Counted from the first letter of the stretch, positions 52,587 through 61,063 are shown. The stretch is DNA of 64,000 nucleotides from JAJYSO01 sp964586655 (GCA_964586655.1 CAZPGY010000004.1:1-64000); one strand, 5' to 3'. Made by a program: numbers and translations. Notes: a model not told the origin generated them from the sequence alone.

Positions 52587-53168
52587 ATGAAAAGGTTCAT
52601 ATTTTTAACACTATTGTTTTTGCCATTCGTAACCGTGGCACAGAAAGTTTCTGTTGATACAAGTCAAGCCTTGACCCAACAAATTAAGACCTATAAACAG
52701 CTGCAGAATCTGGTAAAAGTAAAAGAGGATGCCCTGATAGTCTCCGATACCATTTTAATCAAGGAAAACAGTAAAATAACAGTGAATGTGCCGGCCTATG
52801 GAAAGGACTTCCTTTTTCTCAAAAGAAAAAGGGGCTTCTTTAGTGCAAAGTTGATTGGGAAAGTAGCTGGAATCGTCAGTGATGGAGCTGTAGCAGTTGG
52901 ATTGGCAAGCGATAACTTCAAGACCCTTGCCGGTGCCATCGAGGTAATGGAAAAGGCCAATGCGGTACAGTACGGAGCGGATGCCGTGGAAAAGGTCAGG
53001 AAGCTCACCCTCTCCAAAAAAGCAAAAAAGCTGGTGGGAAAGACCTTTACGGTTTCAAAATGGGAACGAAAGGGTCAAATGCACATCCTTATTGGCAAAA
53101 TTGGAAGGAAAAAATACCAAATTCGTCTGGAGCCAGCTTATTTGACAGGGGAAATAAAACTCAATTAA
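52587..53168 (+). CDS. Secreted protein with signal peptide
   Basis: 193 residues. The N-terminus (MKRFIFLTLLFLPFVTVAQ) is a Sec signal cut after TVA or VAQ. The mature part starts KVSVDTSQALTQQIKTYKQL, is charged and helical, then basic (RKLTLSKKAKKLVGKTF). It is co-transcribed with the lipoprotein gene (23-base gap) and ends at a terminator. No family is assigned. Confidence 0.6.
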   Translation: MKRFIFLTLLFLPFVTVAQKVSVDTSQALTQQIKTYKQLQNLVKVKEDALIVSDTILIKENSKITVNVPAYGKDFLFLKRKRGFFSAKLIGKVAGIVSDGAVAVGLASDNFKTLAGAIEVMEKANAVQYGADAVEKVRKLTLSKKAKKLVGKTFTVSKWERKGQMHILIGKIGRKKYQIRLEPAYLTGEIKLN

Positions 53169-53187
53169 TTTTTTCCCTTTAGTAACC

Positions 53188-53225
53188 AACCGTCTCAAAA
53201 ATATAATTTGGGGCGGTTTATTTTT
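53188..53225 (+). terminator. Terminator, convergent
   Basis: AACCGTCTCAAA pairs with TTTGGGGCGGTT (12 bp with G-U pairs) around AATATAA, with TATTTTT after it. It ends the plus-strand genes and overlaps the stop of the convergent minus gene at 53218. Confidence 0.7.
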
Positions 53226-53697
53226 CCTCAAGCCATATGGTAAACTCTTCTATTTGCTCCTTTTCTTTTATAAATTTCAATAGTTTGGTGTTATAATACT
53301 CTAATCGGTTGATTTCAGGTTCAAGCTGGTTTAATTCCTTTTGAGTACTAAACCCAAAATACATTCCGCCCACTGCTATGAGGAAAGCCACTCCCGTATA
53401 AATATAAAAGTGAATGAGTTTTTCTTTTCGTTTGGCGTTTATTTTTTCTAACCGATCTTCGCTTTTTTTCAATAGAGCATTAAGCTTATTGTTTTCACTT
53501 TGGAGGCTATCCAAAAAATCATATTTCCAATTTCTTAAAGGAGCCATGTCCAACTTGACTTTAGAATCCTTGATAGCCTCGATTTTAGAATTGATCATAG
53601 GCTCAAAGCCATACAATCCTTTAAGTTGTTCTTTTAGTTTTTCTAAATCCTCGAGAAAAACCTCCAGGGTGTCTTGAAGTTTTGGGGTATTTTTCAT
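53218..53697 (-). CDS. Mobilization-operon membrane protein
   Basis: 159 residues. A coiled coil (LQDTLEVFLEDLEKLKEQLK) precedes a membrane segment (IYTGVAFLIAVGGMYFGF, about residues 100-120). It overlaps the relaxase gene by 4 bases. Small coiled-coil membrane proteins following relaxase genes often help the relaxosome contact the coupling machinery; the role here is inferred from place. Confidence 0.55.
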   Translation of the reverse strand: MKNTPKLQDTLEVFLEDLEKLKEQLKGLYGFEPMINSKIEAIKDSKVKLDMAPLRNWKYDFLDSLQSENNKLNALLKKSEDRLEKINAKRKEKLIHFYIYTGVAFLIAVGGMYFGFSTQKELNQLEPEINRLEYYNTKLLKFIKEKEQIEEFTIWLEEK

Positions 53698-54626
53698 CTT
53701 TCCAGTCCTTTTCTACGTTTTTTTCGTTTCTTGCGTTTCTTGTTTACTGTGCTTAAATCTTCATCTACTTGATTACTATATCCACTGCTTCCCAATTTAA
53801 ATGCGGTTTCAAATGATTTTATGAGTTGGGTCGAGTTTGAGGTTTGATTTTTAGGTACATTATCATGTTGGGGAGATTCATAGGGAATCCCGGTTTTCAT
53901 TATTTTTGGCAAAGAAAGACTTCGGTGTACTTCACTGGCCTTAAAATCCTTTCCAGTGGCTAAATCTTTCATGCGCATACCTTGGACACGCCCGGATTTA
54001 TTGATGGTTGGGGTTACTTTTACCCCAAGCTTTTCCATTATCGCAAAATAGACCTGCATGGATTTTGGCTTGTGTTTCATTACCCAATCATGTTTTTTCC
54101 GAATTTCTTTTTTCAGGCTTTTGTCAAAATTCGTTTGATGCTTTTGACTCTTTAGCTTATTGATCATTTTTTCTTTGGCCGATACTAAGCCATGACTTTT
54201 GGCCACACGATGAGCTGCCCATTGTGCTTTTTTGCCAATATGATGATCTGGAATAAGTTTTCCGTCTTCTTTCACCCGATTGGCTATGATATGAATGTGT
54301 TTATGAGCTTTCTCGGTATGAACAAAGGCAATGTACTGTTGCTTTTGTGGATCTATCTTTAGCTCGTTCATAAACTCCTTCGTGAGTGTTCTTAGCTCTG
54401 TATCGGATAATTTCTGTCCCTCATTCATTTCGGGGGAAAGCACCAAGGAAAAAGTACGGTTACGCGCACGTTGATTTAGGTCTTGGATAATGCGCATCTC
54501 TTTCATTATTTCTGTAGGTTTTTCTCCTGAAACCCCATTTCTCATTAATTCGTAGCCTTTGTCCTCTTGCATTACATAATTCCCGAGGGCCGATCCGCCC
54601 ATACATGATCCTGCCATTCCTACCAT
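53694..54626 (-). CDS. Relaxase (MobA/MOBP type)
   Basis: 310 residues. The three-His motif is HTEKAHKHIHIIANR (about residues 112-127). The N-terminal MGGSALGNYVMQEDKGYELM is characteristic of Bacteroidota Mob relaxases, which nick oriT and lead the strand out. The C-terminus is basic. It follows mobC by 9 bases. Confidence 0.85.
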   Translation of the reverse strand: MVGMAGSCMGGSALGNYVMQEDKGYELMRNGVSGEKPTEIMKEMRIIQDLNQRARNRTFSLVLSPEMNEGQKLSDTELRTLTKEFMNELKIDPQKQQYIAFVHTEKAHKHIHIIANRVKEDGKLIPDHHIGKKAQWAAHRVAKSHGLVSAKEKMINKLKSQKHQTNFDKSLKKEIRKKHDWVMKHKPKSMQVYFAIMEKLGVKVTPTINKSGRVQGMRMKDLATGKDFKASEVHRSLSLPKIMKTGIPYESPQHDNVPKNQTSNSTQLIKSFETAFKLGSSGYSNQVDEDLSTVNKKRKKRKKRRKGLER

Positions 54627-54635
54627 ACTATCCGA

Positions 54636-54932
54636 TTATTGAAATTTTTCAATGTGTTCTCTAATTTCGCGAGAAGTATTTAACGACTCTTCTTTAACGC
54701 CTGTAACATCACCAAGTTTGAAGAGGTTGGAAATACGTCTAAAGCTATCCGCATATTTGGACAGGGTTTGATAGCATTCAATTTCTTCAGCACTCAATCT
54801 GCTTTTGATTTCTTTTTCAAAAGCTGAGCGACGTAAAAATTCGGAAGCAGAAATCCCTGCTTTTTTAGCTTTCTTTTGGATGATTCTTTTTTCGATTTTT
54901 GATAATCTGATTTTAATTTTTTCTGTTCTCAT
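54636..54932 (-). CDS. MobC-like relaxosome protein
   Basis: 98 residues. It has a basic ribbon-helix-helix-like start (RTEKIKIRLSKIEKRIIQKK) and then AGISASEFLRRSAFEKE, as in MobC accessory proteins that melt oriT and recruit the relaxase. The relaxase gene follows after 9 bases. The oriT-like hairpin lies 51 bases upstream. Confidence 0.8.
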   Translation of the reverse strand: MRTEKIKIRLSKIEKRIIQKKAKKAGISASEFLRRSAFEKEIKSRLSAEEIECYQTLSKYADSFRRISNLFKLGDVTGVKEESLNTSREIREHIEKFQ

Positions 54933-54982
54933 AACTTTAATTTTTTTAAAAATTTACTTTTGCGACCCTCCGGGAGTAAAAG

Positions 54983-55043
54983 CGAGATTGCCTTTTGGGT
55001 TTCAAACCAGCGAAGCGGTTTGTACCCACAAAGGCACATCTCG
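54983..55043. other. Candidate oriT (interrupted inverted repeat)
   Basis: CGAGAT, CCTTT, TGGGT and AAACC pair in turn with GGTTT, ACCCA, AAAGG and ATCTCG around AGCGAAGC. The 61-bp structure lies directly upstream of mobC in the only sizeable gap of the mobilization operon, as expected of oriT. The nick site is not identifiable. Confidence 0.6.
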
Positions 55044-55109
55044 ATACGTTTACCTCTGTTTCCCGTCCCACGGCCAAAGACAATTTCATATAAACTTTCA
55101 TGCTTATTT

Positions 55110-56027
55110 CTAACTAAACCCTTTCTTGTATTGATTAATATTTTTTGTTTCTTCAAGGAAGAAATCTGCCAAATCATAACCGTTTTCTTTCTGTTTTTTG
55201 GTCGCTGTTTTCTCCAATAAATCTGAAATGGATATCTCGAATCCTTCCATTTTTAATTCAAGGCAAATCAATTCCCATTGCTCAAATGGAGATTTCCCTT
55301 TTGAGCTTATTCCGGTGTCGGGATAGAGGATGATTGTTTTGTTTTTTATCGGCAACAACTTTTTTTTATTCAATCCATTCAAACTCCCTGTTGCCATCCA
55401 TATATATTTCGGATAAACCTCACTCATTACACAGGCTGTTTTTTCCGATTCTACAATGGCAATGGGTCTATTATTGTTTCTCGAAAGATGTAAACCAAAA
55501 AGACATTGTTCCAAATTGAACTTTTTAATCTTTTTTTGATATTTAAGGTAGCTGTGGACCCAATTAGGCGTTCCAAATCTTTTTCCATCTTTACCATAGC
55601 AAATAATCTTACCTCCGTGAACGTTTAACCTTTGGTCGATTTGCCAGAAAACGGTTCCATTCTGCCAGTAAGGAGCGTTTCCAATCCTGTATTTTCGGAT
55701 GATCCTTTGAACAATATCCAGTTCAAACTGCTCCTTTAGAAATTGTATAAATTGGTTATCATCAATGGTTTTTAGGCTTTTCTCTACCGATGAATATTTA
55801 TGGTAACTTGGAAGTTCATAGGTTTTTGGATGTAGAGGAATTATTTTTGGATTTTTTTTGCGAGAATACTTGTTAAAGTATCCACACTTTATTTCTCGAT
55901 CACACCTCCCATATTCAAACGGCAAGTATTCATTTTTTTCAAAGTCTTTGTATCGGACAAACGTCTTTTTATGACAGTTTGGGCATCTGAATTTTTTTGA
56001 ACTTTTGTCTAATTGGTATCTATACAT
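55110..56027 (-). CDS. Primase-like protein (zinc finger plus TOPRIM-like, DUF6371-type)
   Basis: 305 residues. The N-terminus has a zinc-binding pattern (RCPNCHKKTF, then CDREIKCGYFNKY), like the CHC2 ribbon of primases. The centre has IAIVESEKTACVMSEVYPKY and then IILYPDTG, a TOPRIM-like pattern (E...E..A..., later DxG). This fits the DUF6371 primase-like proteins of Bacteroidota mobile elements. It likely primes lagging-strand synthesis for the element after transfer. Confidence 0.7.
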   Translation of the reverse strand: MYRYQLDKSSKKFRCPNCHKKTFVRYKDFEKNEYLPFEYGRCDREIKCGYFNKYSRKKNPKIIPLHPKTYELPSYHKYSSVEKSLKTIDDNQFIQFLKEQFELDIVQRIIRKYRIGNAPYWQNGTVFWQIDQRLNVHGGKIICYGKDGKRFGTPNWVHSYLKYQKKIKKFNLEQCLFGLHLSRNNNRPIAIVESEKTACVMSEVYPKYIWMATGSLNGLNKKKLLPIKNKTIILYPDTGISSKGKSPFEQWELICLELKMEGFEISISDLLEKTATKKQKENGYDLADFFLEETKNINQYKKGFS

Positions 56028-56041
56028 AATCTATCATGTGT

Positions 56042-56240
56042 TGCATTCCTTGCATTCTTTACACTCTTCAGGAATAGCAAGGGATTTCATTATTTTTATC
56101 GTGCATTCTTCGTGCATTCTTTTTGCACTCTTACAAATTAAAGCTTGCACTCCTTGCACACTTTATGCACTCTTTTTAATGGTTAGTATTCTGTAAATCA
56201 ATAATTTCAAGTCAAGAATGCACAGAATGCAAAGAATGCA
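56042..56240. repeat. Iteron-like array
   Basis: About eight copies of TGCATTC or TGCACTC (56042, 56051, 56102, 56113, 56124, 56146, 56155, 56166) lie on one strand. Three inverted copies GAATGCA (56216, 56225, 56234) face them. Spacing within clusters is 9-11 bases. It fills the gap between the primase-like gene and the DUF3987 gene and could be the replication origin or an operator array. Confidence 0.6.
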
Positions 56241-56242
56241 AA

Positions 56243-57634
56243 TCAGAAAATTCTTTTTTCATTAACTCCATAAGAAACCTTTCGAAAGAGCCCCTTATCT
56301 TTTATAAAATTTTTAAATCCTCTTTCACTCATCAAGTCATTTTCCAGAGCTATTTTTACTCCGTCTCCTGTTTTAAATTGTTCGGGGAGTAATTGGAATA
56401 ATTTTTTTTGAATCTCATTTAATTCATCATAGTAGTTGGAGTTCATTTGCTCATGAACACGCATAGCATTTTCTTTGAAGTAATCATAGAGCTTAATTGC
56501 ATCCTTAACTACATCGTATTCTATCTCTGGAGGAAGTCCATCTACTGAGAAATTCCGAAGAACATGTAGGAGGATACAGAACCGTAAAATATATTGTTCG
56601 AGCTTTACTATAGTTCCGCGTTCATGCTCAAATTCGAATTCGTCCTGATTCATGTTTTGCCAACTATGTAGGAATTTCCTAACTCTGGGCTCAAATTTTA
56701 AAATGTTTGGTTTTTCTAATTTCTCTGTATAATGGTAAATGTCTTTTATTCTTTCATTGTATTGGTCTAAGATGGCATGGTCAATCTCATTACTATTCCA
56801 TTTTATTCTTACACATTTCTCTGGCCAGAAAAAAAGGAAACGATCGATAAAACCATTATTCATTTTTTGGCCTTTGAATGCTCTGCCAAGCATCTTTGGT
56901 TGAATGGAACCAACAATACTGATGTGCGAATCATCGATTCGAACCGTCTCTTTGGTAGTTCGGGTTACTTTTATTGGTTTTCCAGAAAAAGCGGATAAAT
57001 ATAGCTCTTCATCGTTCCCACCTCTATATTTATTGAGCCCATTGAAAAAAGCTCTGATTTCATCCACAAGAATACCTACTCCTTTTTCATTAATAGAATG
57101 GTTTTTTAATACTGCTTCAGAAGTGGAATCATTTATTAGATATTGTTTTAATTTAGGTTTTGGCAATTGATTACCTGATTCGGTTTCCCTTTCGTATTCA
57201 GTTACTAACATCTGATATTCTTCATAAAGTTCTTTTTCAATTTTTTGTATTGGTTTTTGCATAAAACTTAAGGCATGGCTTTTTCCATCCCCGGGTTTTC
57301 CGATAATGATAGAGTAGAGGTTTGCTCCTTCGAGCCAACCTGTTTTATGCTTAAGCTTGATTTTGTTTCCAATTGCAACTGACACTATAAAGAATAACGA
57401 TGCCGCAGTATAATCCAGGGATAATCCTAAACTAGACTCCAGTTCACTAATCAAGTCGCGATAAAACATTGGAAGAACTTCAATTGGAAATTTGTTTTTC
57501 GGTTTATGTCGAGAATTAAAATCCCGTTCCAACCCTTTCAAAAGTCCGTTGTTTTCTGTATTTTTGTTCTGTTCAAATTTATGTAGGCCTCTACCATTTT
57601 CGCTGAATGGAGAGGCTTTTCTGTTTGTCTCCAT
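56243..57634 (-). CDS. DUF3987-type replication protein
   Basis: 463 residues. Walker A appears as KPGDGKS (about residue 112), with LVDEIRAFFNGLNKYR and RTTKETVRIDDSHISIVGSI. These match DUF3987, the helicase/primase-associated family common in Bacteroidota integrative elements. It should act with the primase-like protein to start element replication. The iteron array lies just after its stop. Confidence 0.75.
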   Translation of the reverse strand: METNRKASPFSENGRGLHKFEQNKNTENNGLLKGLERDFNSRHKPKNKFPIEVLPMFYRDLISELESSLGLSLDYTAASLFFIVSVAIGNKIKLKHKTGWLEGANLYSIIIGKPGDGKSHALSFMQKPIQKIEKELYEEYQMLVTEYERETESGNQLPKPKLKQYLINDSTSEAVLKNHSINEKGVGILVDEIRAFFNGLNKYRGGNDEELYLSAFSGKPIKVTRTTKETVRIDDSHISIVGSIQPKMLGRAFKGQKMNNGFIDRFLFFWPEKCVRIKWNSNEIDHAILDQYNERIKDIYHYTEKLEKPNILKFEPRVRKFLHSWQNMNQDEFEFEHERGTIVKLEQYILRFCILLHVLRNFSVDGLPPEIEYDVVKDAIKLYDYFKENAMRVHEQMNSNYYDELNEIQKKLFQLLPEQFKTGDGVKIALENDLMSERGFKNFIKDKGLFRKVSYGVNEKRIF

Positions 57635-57653
57635 TTCTTTATTGGTTTAGGCG

Positions 57654-57980
57654 TTATCTTCTGTATTTTAGTGATTTCGTGTCGTGAAGTGCATCCATCA
57701 AATCGAAATGCTGGATACGGTAGAACCTGCCGATTTTTTCAGCTTTGAGGTTTCCTTTTATTATATGGGAGCGGACAGTCTGGTAGTCAATTTTTAGGAT
57801 TTGAGAAGCCTCTTTAATAGAGTAGTACTTCTTCTTGAGTTTCTCGTCAGGTTCATCTTGAATTGCTTGAAGTTTTTCTTCAATAGAACCCAACTTTTCC
57901 AGGATCGTCTGGAAAGGATTTGAGAGTTTTGTTTCGGTTTGCATATGATTTTGATTTTTGAATTCATATGCAATCACCAA
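57654..57980 (-). CDS. HTH/excisionase-like regulator
   Basis: 108 residues; an internal Met13 at 57944 is a more natural start. The C-terminal half (YYSIKEASQILKIDYQTVRS, then GNLKAEKIGRFYRIQ) is the excisionase/MerR-type winged HTH. It probably controls excision or replication. A palindromic site lies 15-44 bases upstream and would be its operator. Confidence 0.75.
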   Translation of the reverse strand: MVIAYEFKNQNHMQTETKLSNPFQTILEKLGSIEEKLQAIQDEPDEKLKKKYYSIKEASQILKIDYQTVRSHIIKGNLKAEKIGRFYRIQHFDLMDALHDTKSLKYRR

Positions 57981-57994
57981 CTATTTTGTCGAAG

Positions 57995-58024
57995 TTTATC
58001 GAATTCGATAAAATTCGATAAACT
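57995..58024. promoter_or_regulatory. Palindromic operator candidate upstream of the excisionase-like gene
   Basis: TTTATCGAATTCGATAAA (57996-58013) is a perfect 18-bp palindrome, followed by a third half-site (AATTCGATAAAC). It lies between the 328-residue gene and the excisionase-like gene. Confidence 0.6.
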
Positions 58025-58030
58025 TTAACA

Positions 58031-59017
58031 TCATATGCCTAAATCTTTTGATAATTGGGATATGATATGATCTGTCGGTCTATCTTTTAATCTATAATCT
58101 TTAGCCCCTGAATAGGTGGAAGGCGATATCTTAATCCCTAAGGATTTCTCTAAAAGCTTTAATATCTGTTTGTTGCTTTCATTTTTGATTATTCCATCTG
58201 ATTTTAATTGGCGCAATACAGCAGAAAGTGAAGATAATTTACTAGTCTTTATAGATTTATCAGTATTCAAAAAATACTCTTTCAAATAAGAGTAGAATAT
58301 TTTATAATCTTCCTCCCGAAATAAAGATTTGAAGTTCTCTTTGTTCTCGACCTTCTTTTTTGTTTTGAGTCTTGTTTTTGATTTTTTTTCTGGTGGATTA
58401 TTTGGGTGGAAGACCTCCTTATGATTGTTAATCACGGAATTATATATTGTTTCGAGGTTAAATTCTATATTAAGATTATTTTGTTGATTAATTTGTTTAA
58501 AATCATTTTGTTGATTGATTTGATTAAAATTAGTTATTTTATCATTAACGAGATTGTCAATGTTTATTCCATGATACCGGAATAAAAAATAAATGAAAAG
58601 AGTGTGTTTGGCTCCATTTAAAAAATTCTCCTCTAAAATAATGTAATTACTGGCTGTGTAGATCTTTTGTGCCTCTTCTTCAAATCTATTCAAACAGTAT
58701 TCGATACGCTCATTAAAAGTTAAGTCTCTAATTGGATTAGTGGATTTAAAAGCTAAACCAGAAAGCGAATATTTAAAATAATGTGAGAAAAAGTCATCTG
58801 ATTCTATATAGTCATCTAGATATCTTTGAACTTGAATTGGTGTCAATTCTTCTGTACGTTTGGACTCTTCTTTTACTTCCGCAATTACCCTCTTTAATAT
58901 ATCCGGAAAATCTTTATTCTTTCTTTTTCTAATTAGATACTTATAGGTTAGCATTGGAACTCCAAGCACATCTGTGAATGAAGCCAATGGTAGATATTTT
59001 AATTTGTAATTTTTCAT
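58031..59017 (-). CDS. Element backbone protein, weakly RteC-like
   Basis: 328 residues. The N-terminal half is helical with aromatics (KRVIAEVKEESKRTEELTPI, then FSHYFKYSLSGLAF). A low-complexity Asn/Gln segment (FNQINQQNDFKQINQQN) divides it from a basic linker. The C-terminal helices (LSAVLRQLKSDGIIKNESNK) and its place between integrase and HTH genes recall RteC, a regulator of excision in Bacteroidota elements. The match is weak and could be mistaken. Confidence 0.45.
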   Translation of the reverse strand: MKNYKLKYLPLASFTDVLGVPMLTYKYLIRKRKNKDFPDILKRVIAEVKEESKRTEELTPIQVQRYLDDYIESDDFFSHYFKYSLSGLAFKSTNPIRDLTFNERIEYCLNRFEEEAQKIYTASNYIILEENFLNGAKHTLFIYFLFRYHGINIDNLVNDKITNFNQINQQNDFKQINQQNNLNIEFNLETIYNSVINNHKEVFHPNNPPEKKSKTRLKTKKKVENKENFKSLFREEDYKIFYSYLKEYFLNTDKSIKTSKLSSLSAVLRQLKSDGIIKNESNKQILKLLEKSLGIKISPSTYSGAKDYRLKDRPTDHIISQLSKDLGI

Positions 59018-59028
59018 TTTATTATTTT

Positions 59029-60270
59029 TTAATTAAAAATTTGATTCATATAATCCACTTTGTCTTCTTCGCTCGGTCTGTAATAATTATTAAAAACTTC
59101 CAAGCTCTTGTGTCCTGTAAAACTCATTATCACCTTATCCGGCACACGCTTATTTTTCATAATTGTAATAAAGCTTCTTCGAGCAGTATGTGAGCTGATA
59201 CGTTGATAAAACAATGATTTAATTTCAACTAATTCATCACCGTACTTCATAGTTTTTTTAATTTCATCAGTGTATCCCATTTTCTTAAACACCTCCTTTA
59301 TATACTTGTTCATCTTTTGATTGGAAATCCTTGGGAGATCATATTCGTATTTTTCGAGTATTTCTTTCGAAATAGGATTTAAGGGAATAGACAATCGTTT
59401 ACTTTTACTTTTTAAATCTACCGCTCGAATAAATCCATTCTGAATATCATCCTTCGAAACCTTAGCGTAGTTACCAAAACGCATGCCAGTGGTGCAACCA
59501 AATACAAACAAATCACGAACACGTTCCAGCCGTTGTGATTTGCTCAAATCGTATTCATATATATCATTGACCTGATCCATGTTTAAAGCAACTTCATCCG
59601 TTCTAAATTTAGGTGGAGCTTTGAATTGAATGAAAGAATTATTAAAAGTATATTTTTTGTGAAGAGCCCAATAAAGAAAGGTTTTTAATAAGCCTACATT
59701 CCTGTTGAGAGTATTTGCTGAGTGATTTTTAACCTCAATGCTATATTTTATAAATCGGTTGTAAACTTTTTCATTGAAATTTGCCAAACTTAGTTTTATC
59801 TTACTGTCGACACTAAATTCTTTTAGTAGCTTATGATTATATCGATAACGTTTAAGCGTAGATTTTGAAATGGAATTCCCGGAATAATCATTTTCCCTAT
59901 CTTCAAGAAACTCTTCATAGATTCTAAAAAAATCATCTCTCTTTTTAGTTTTTTTAAACTCCTCGTTGAACCTGAGCTTTACTCTTTTTATGGTAAGTTC
60001 TTCTCCAATGTTTTTATATTGATTGACTATTTCTTGAAATAGATCTGAATACCGATTGAGCTGCTTATTTATAGTTCTGTGGTTATTCCCAATTTTAGAC
60101 CTACCTTTAAGTTTATTTGGTCGGTAATTCTCAAAATCCCATTCAGAAGGTTTTATCTTTTCTCCCGTCGAATAGACAAATTCTCTTTTCTCATTTCCAA
60201 AATACGATCGAAAATAAATTAAGGTTTCAGTTTCGGACTTAGGCTTCTTCAATTTGAAGGTGTAATTCAT
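59029..60270 (-). CDS. Tyrosine site-specific integrase
   Basis: 413 residues. The C-terminal catalytic core has GCTTGMRFGNYAK (first Arg), SSHTARRSFI (HxxR), MSFTGHKS and NNYYRP (nucleophile Tyr near the C-terminus). An N-terminal SAM-like core-binding domain precedes it. It is the recombinase for tRNA-Ser integration. An arm-type repeat begins at 60271, the base next to the start codon, so integrase binding might repress its own gene. Confidence 0.92.
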   Translation of the reverse strand: MNYTFKLKKPKSETETLIYFRSYFGNEKREFVYSTGEKIKPSEWDFENYRPNKLKGRSKIGNNHRTINKQLNRYSDLFQEIVNQYKNIGEELTIKRVKLRFNEEFKKTKKRDDFFRIYEEFLEDRENDYSGNSISKSTLKRYRYNHKLLKEFSVDSKIKLSLANFNEKVYNRFIKYSIEVKNHSANTLNRNVGLLKTFLYWALHKKYTFNNSFIQFKAPPKFRTDEVALNMDQVNDIYEYDLSKSQRLERVRDLFVFGCTTGMRFGNYAKVSKDDIQNGFIRAVDLKSKSKRLSIPLNPISKEILEKYEYDLPRISNQKMNKYIKEVFKKMGYTDEIKKTMKYGDELVEIKSLFYQRISSHTARRSFITIMKNKRVPDKVIMSFTGHKSLEVFNNYYRPSEEDKVDYMNQIFN

Positions 60271-60294
60271 CAGGTGCTAATTTAGGTGCGAATA
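60271..60294. other. Integrase arm-type site, right end
   Basis: CAGGTGCTAATTTAGGTGCG, then AATA. It matches the left site at 35727-35750 at 20 of 24 positions, in the same orientation. A further AGGTGTAATT lies just inside the integrase gene. The rest of the gene-free stretch 60295-60624 holds only the att copy and hairpin terminators. Confidence 0.5.
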
Positions 60295-60409
60295 TGTTCA
60301 TATTTAAATACTAAAATTAATTAGATTCAGTTATACAAATATAGTATATTCTTTGAATTACAGAAAGTTATATGTAAACAGATATGTTCATTTAGTATAG
60401 GTTCGATAA

Positions 60410-60422
60410 CCTCTTCCTCCGC
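60410..60422. other. Attachment site copy, right
   Basis: CCTCTTCCTCCGC, identical to 35672-35684, after GGTTCGATAA, which echoes a tRNA T-loop. Marks the right end of the mobilizable element. Confidence 0.65.
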
Positions 60423-60426
60423 CTAC

Positions 60427-60459
60427 GCCCGTCGAAGCATCAGCGAAGACGGGCTTTTT
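60427..60459 (+). terminator. Terminator after right att copy
   Basis: GCCCGTC and GACGGGC with a 14-base loop, then TTTTT. A second hairpin (TCCACC/GGTGGA and TTTTTT) follows at about 60465-60497, and a third, longer stem ends near 60542. All are plus-directed. Confidence 0.75.
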
Positions 60460-60624
60460 CTTTATCCACCGTAGCTTTAGCGAAGGTGGATTTTTTACAT
60501 CCGCCATAGCCTAGACGAAGAGGGTTAAGACTTCGGTGGATGAAGATCAATTTTTATAGGTAGTATCCCAAATAAGATAGTTATTTCGTAATTTACAGCA
60601 CAGAACAATCTATCGTCAATAACT

Positions 60625-60870
60625 ATGGAACTTTCTTATACTGTTTACATCTTAGAATGTGCTGATGGAAAATATTACACCGGATTTTCGAGAAATTTCA
60701 CAAATCGGTTAAAAGCCCACCAGAATGGAGAAGTTAGTTTTACCAAAATGAGATTACCGGTAAAAACAGTATTCCTTTCAAAATTCTCCAATAAACAAAG
60801 AGCTTATGATTTCGAACGATATTTAAAATCGGGGTCCGGAAGAGCTTTTCGGAATAAACATTTAGTATGA
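60625..60870 (+). CDS. GIY-YIG domain protein
   Basis: 81 residues. The motif YTVYILECADGKYYTGFS is the GIY-YIG core, followed by NRLKAHQNGEVSFTKMRLPV and a C-terminal RAYDFERYLKSGSGRAF. Such short UvrC-like proteins are abundant in Bacteroidota, commonly near tRNA genes and integration sites. Its nuclease activity is plausible but unproven. Confidence 0.85.
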   Translation: MELSYTVYILECADGKYYTGFSRNFTNRLKAHQNGEVSFTKMRLPVKTVFLSKFSNKQRAYDFERYLKSGSGRAFRNKHLV

Positions 60871-60967
60871 TAGGCTTTCAAATTTTTCACATTACCAGAA
60901 AATACCCCAAAGCGAAAGCCTGAAGCATTTTTTGTTTGTTGGTGCCCCCTTTGAGATCAACGCAGTT

Positions 60968-60983
60968 AATCCCTCTTTCTCCG
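60968..60983. other. Further tRNA-Ser 3'-end-like remnant
   Basis: AATCCCTCTTTCTCCG matches 35668-35683 at 15 of 16 positions. It lies to the right of the GIY-YIG gene and is again followed by a terminator, suggesting another old integration boundary. Confidence 0.5.
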
Positions 60984-61020
60984 AAGTTTTAGCTGATTGT
61001 CAATCAGTTACCTGAATTAC

Positions 61021-61063
61021 AGCCGATTTTACAGCCAGTTTTGATGTAAAATCGGCTTTTTTT
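61021..61063 (+). terminator. Terminator
   Basis: AGCCGATTTTACA and TGTAAAATCGGCT make a 13-bp stem with an 11-base loop, then TTTTTTT. It lies 38 bases past the tRNA-like remnant. Confidence 0.85.

Larger units (their letters stand above)
35672..60422. mobile_element. Integrative mobilizable element carrying a defence island
   Basis: Bounded by a 13-bp direct repeat (CCTCTTCCTCCGC at 35672-35684 and 60410-60422) that is a tRNA-Ser 3' end. Similar arm-type repeats occur just inside each end. A tyrosine integrase is at the right end; MobC, relaxase, an oriT-like hairpin and primase-like genes follow. The cargo is CBASS, type I restriction, AlbA_2 and Fic genes. It lacks a conjugation machine, so it should need a helper. 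Confidence 0.7.

Noticed and set aside
56042..56240. CRISPR-like repeats
   Set aside because: 7-base units at 9-11-base spacing with inverted copies; too short and irregular, better as iterons.
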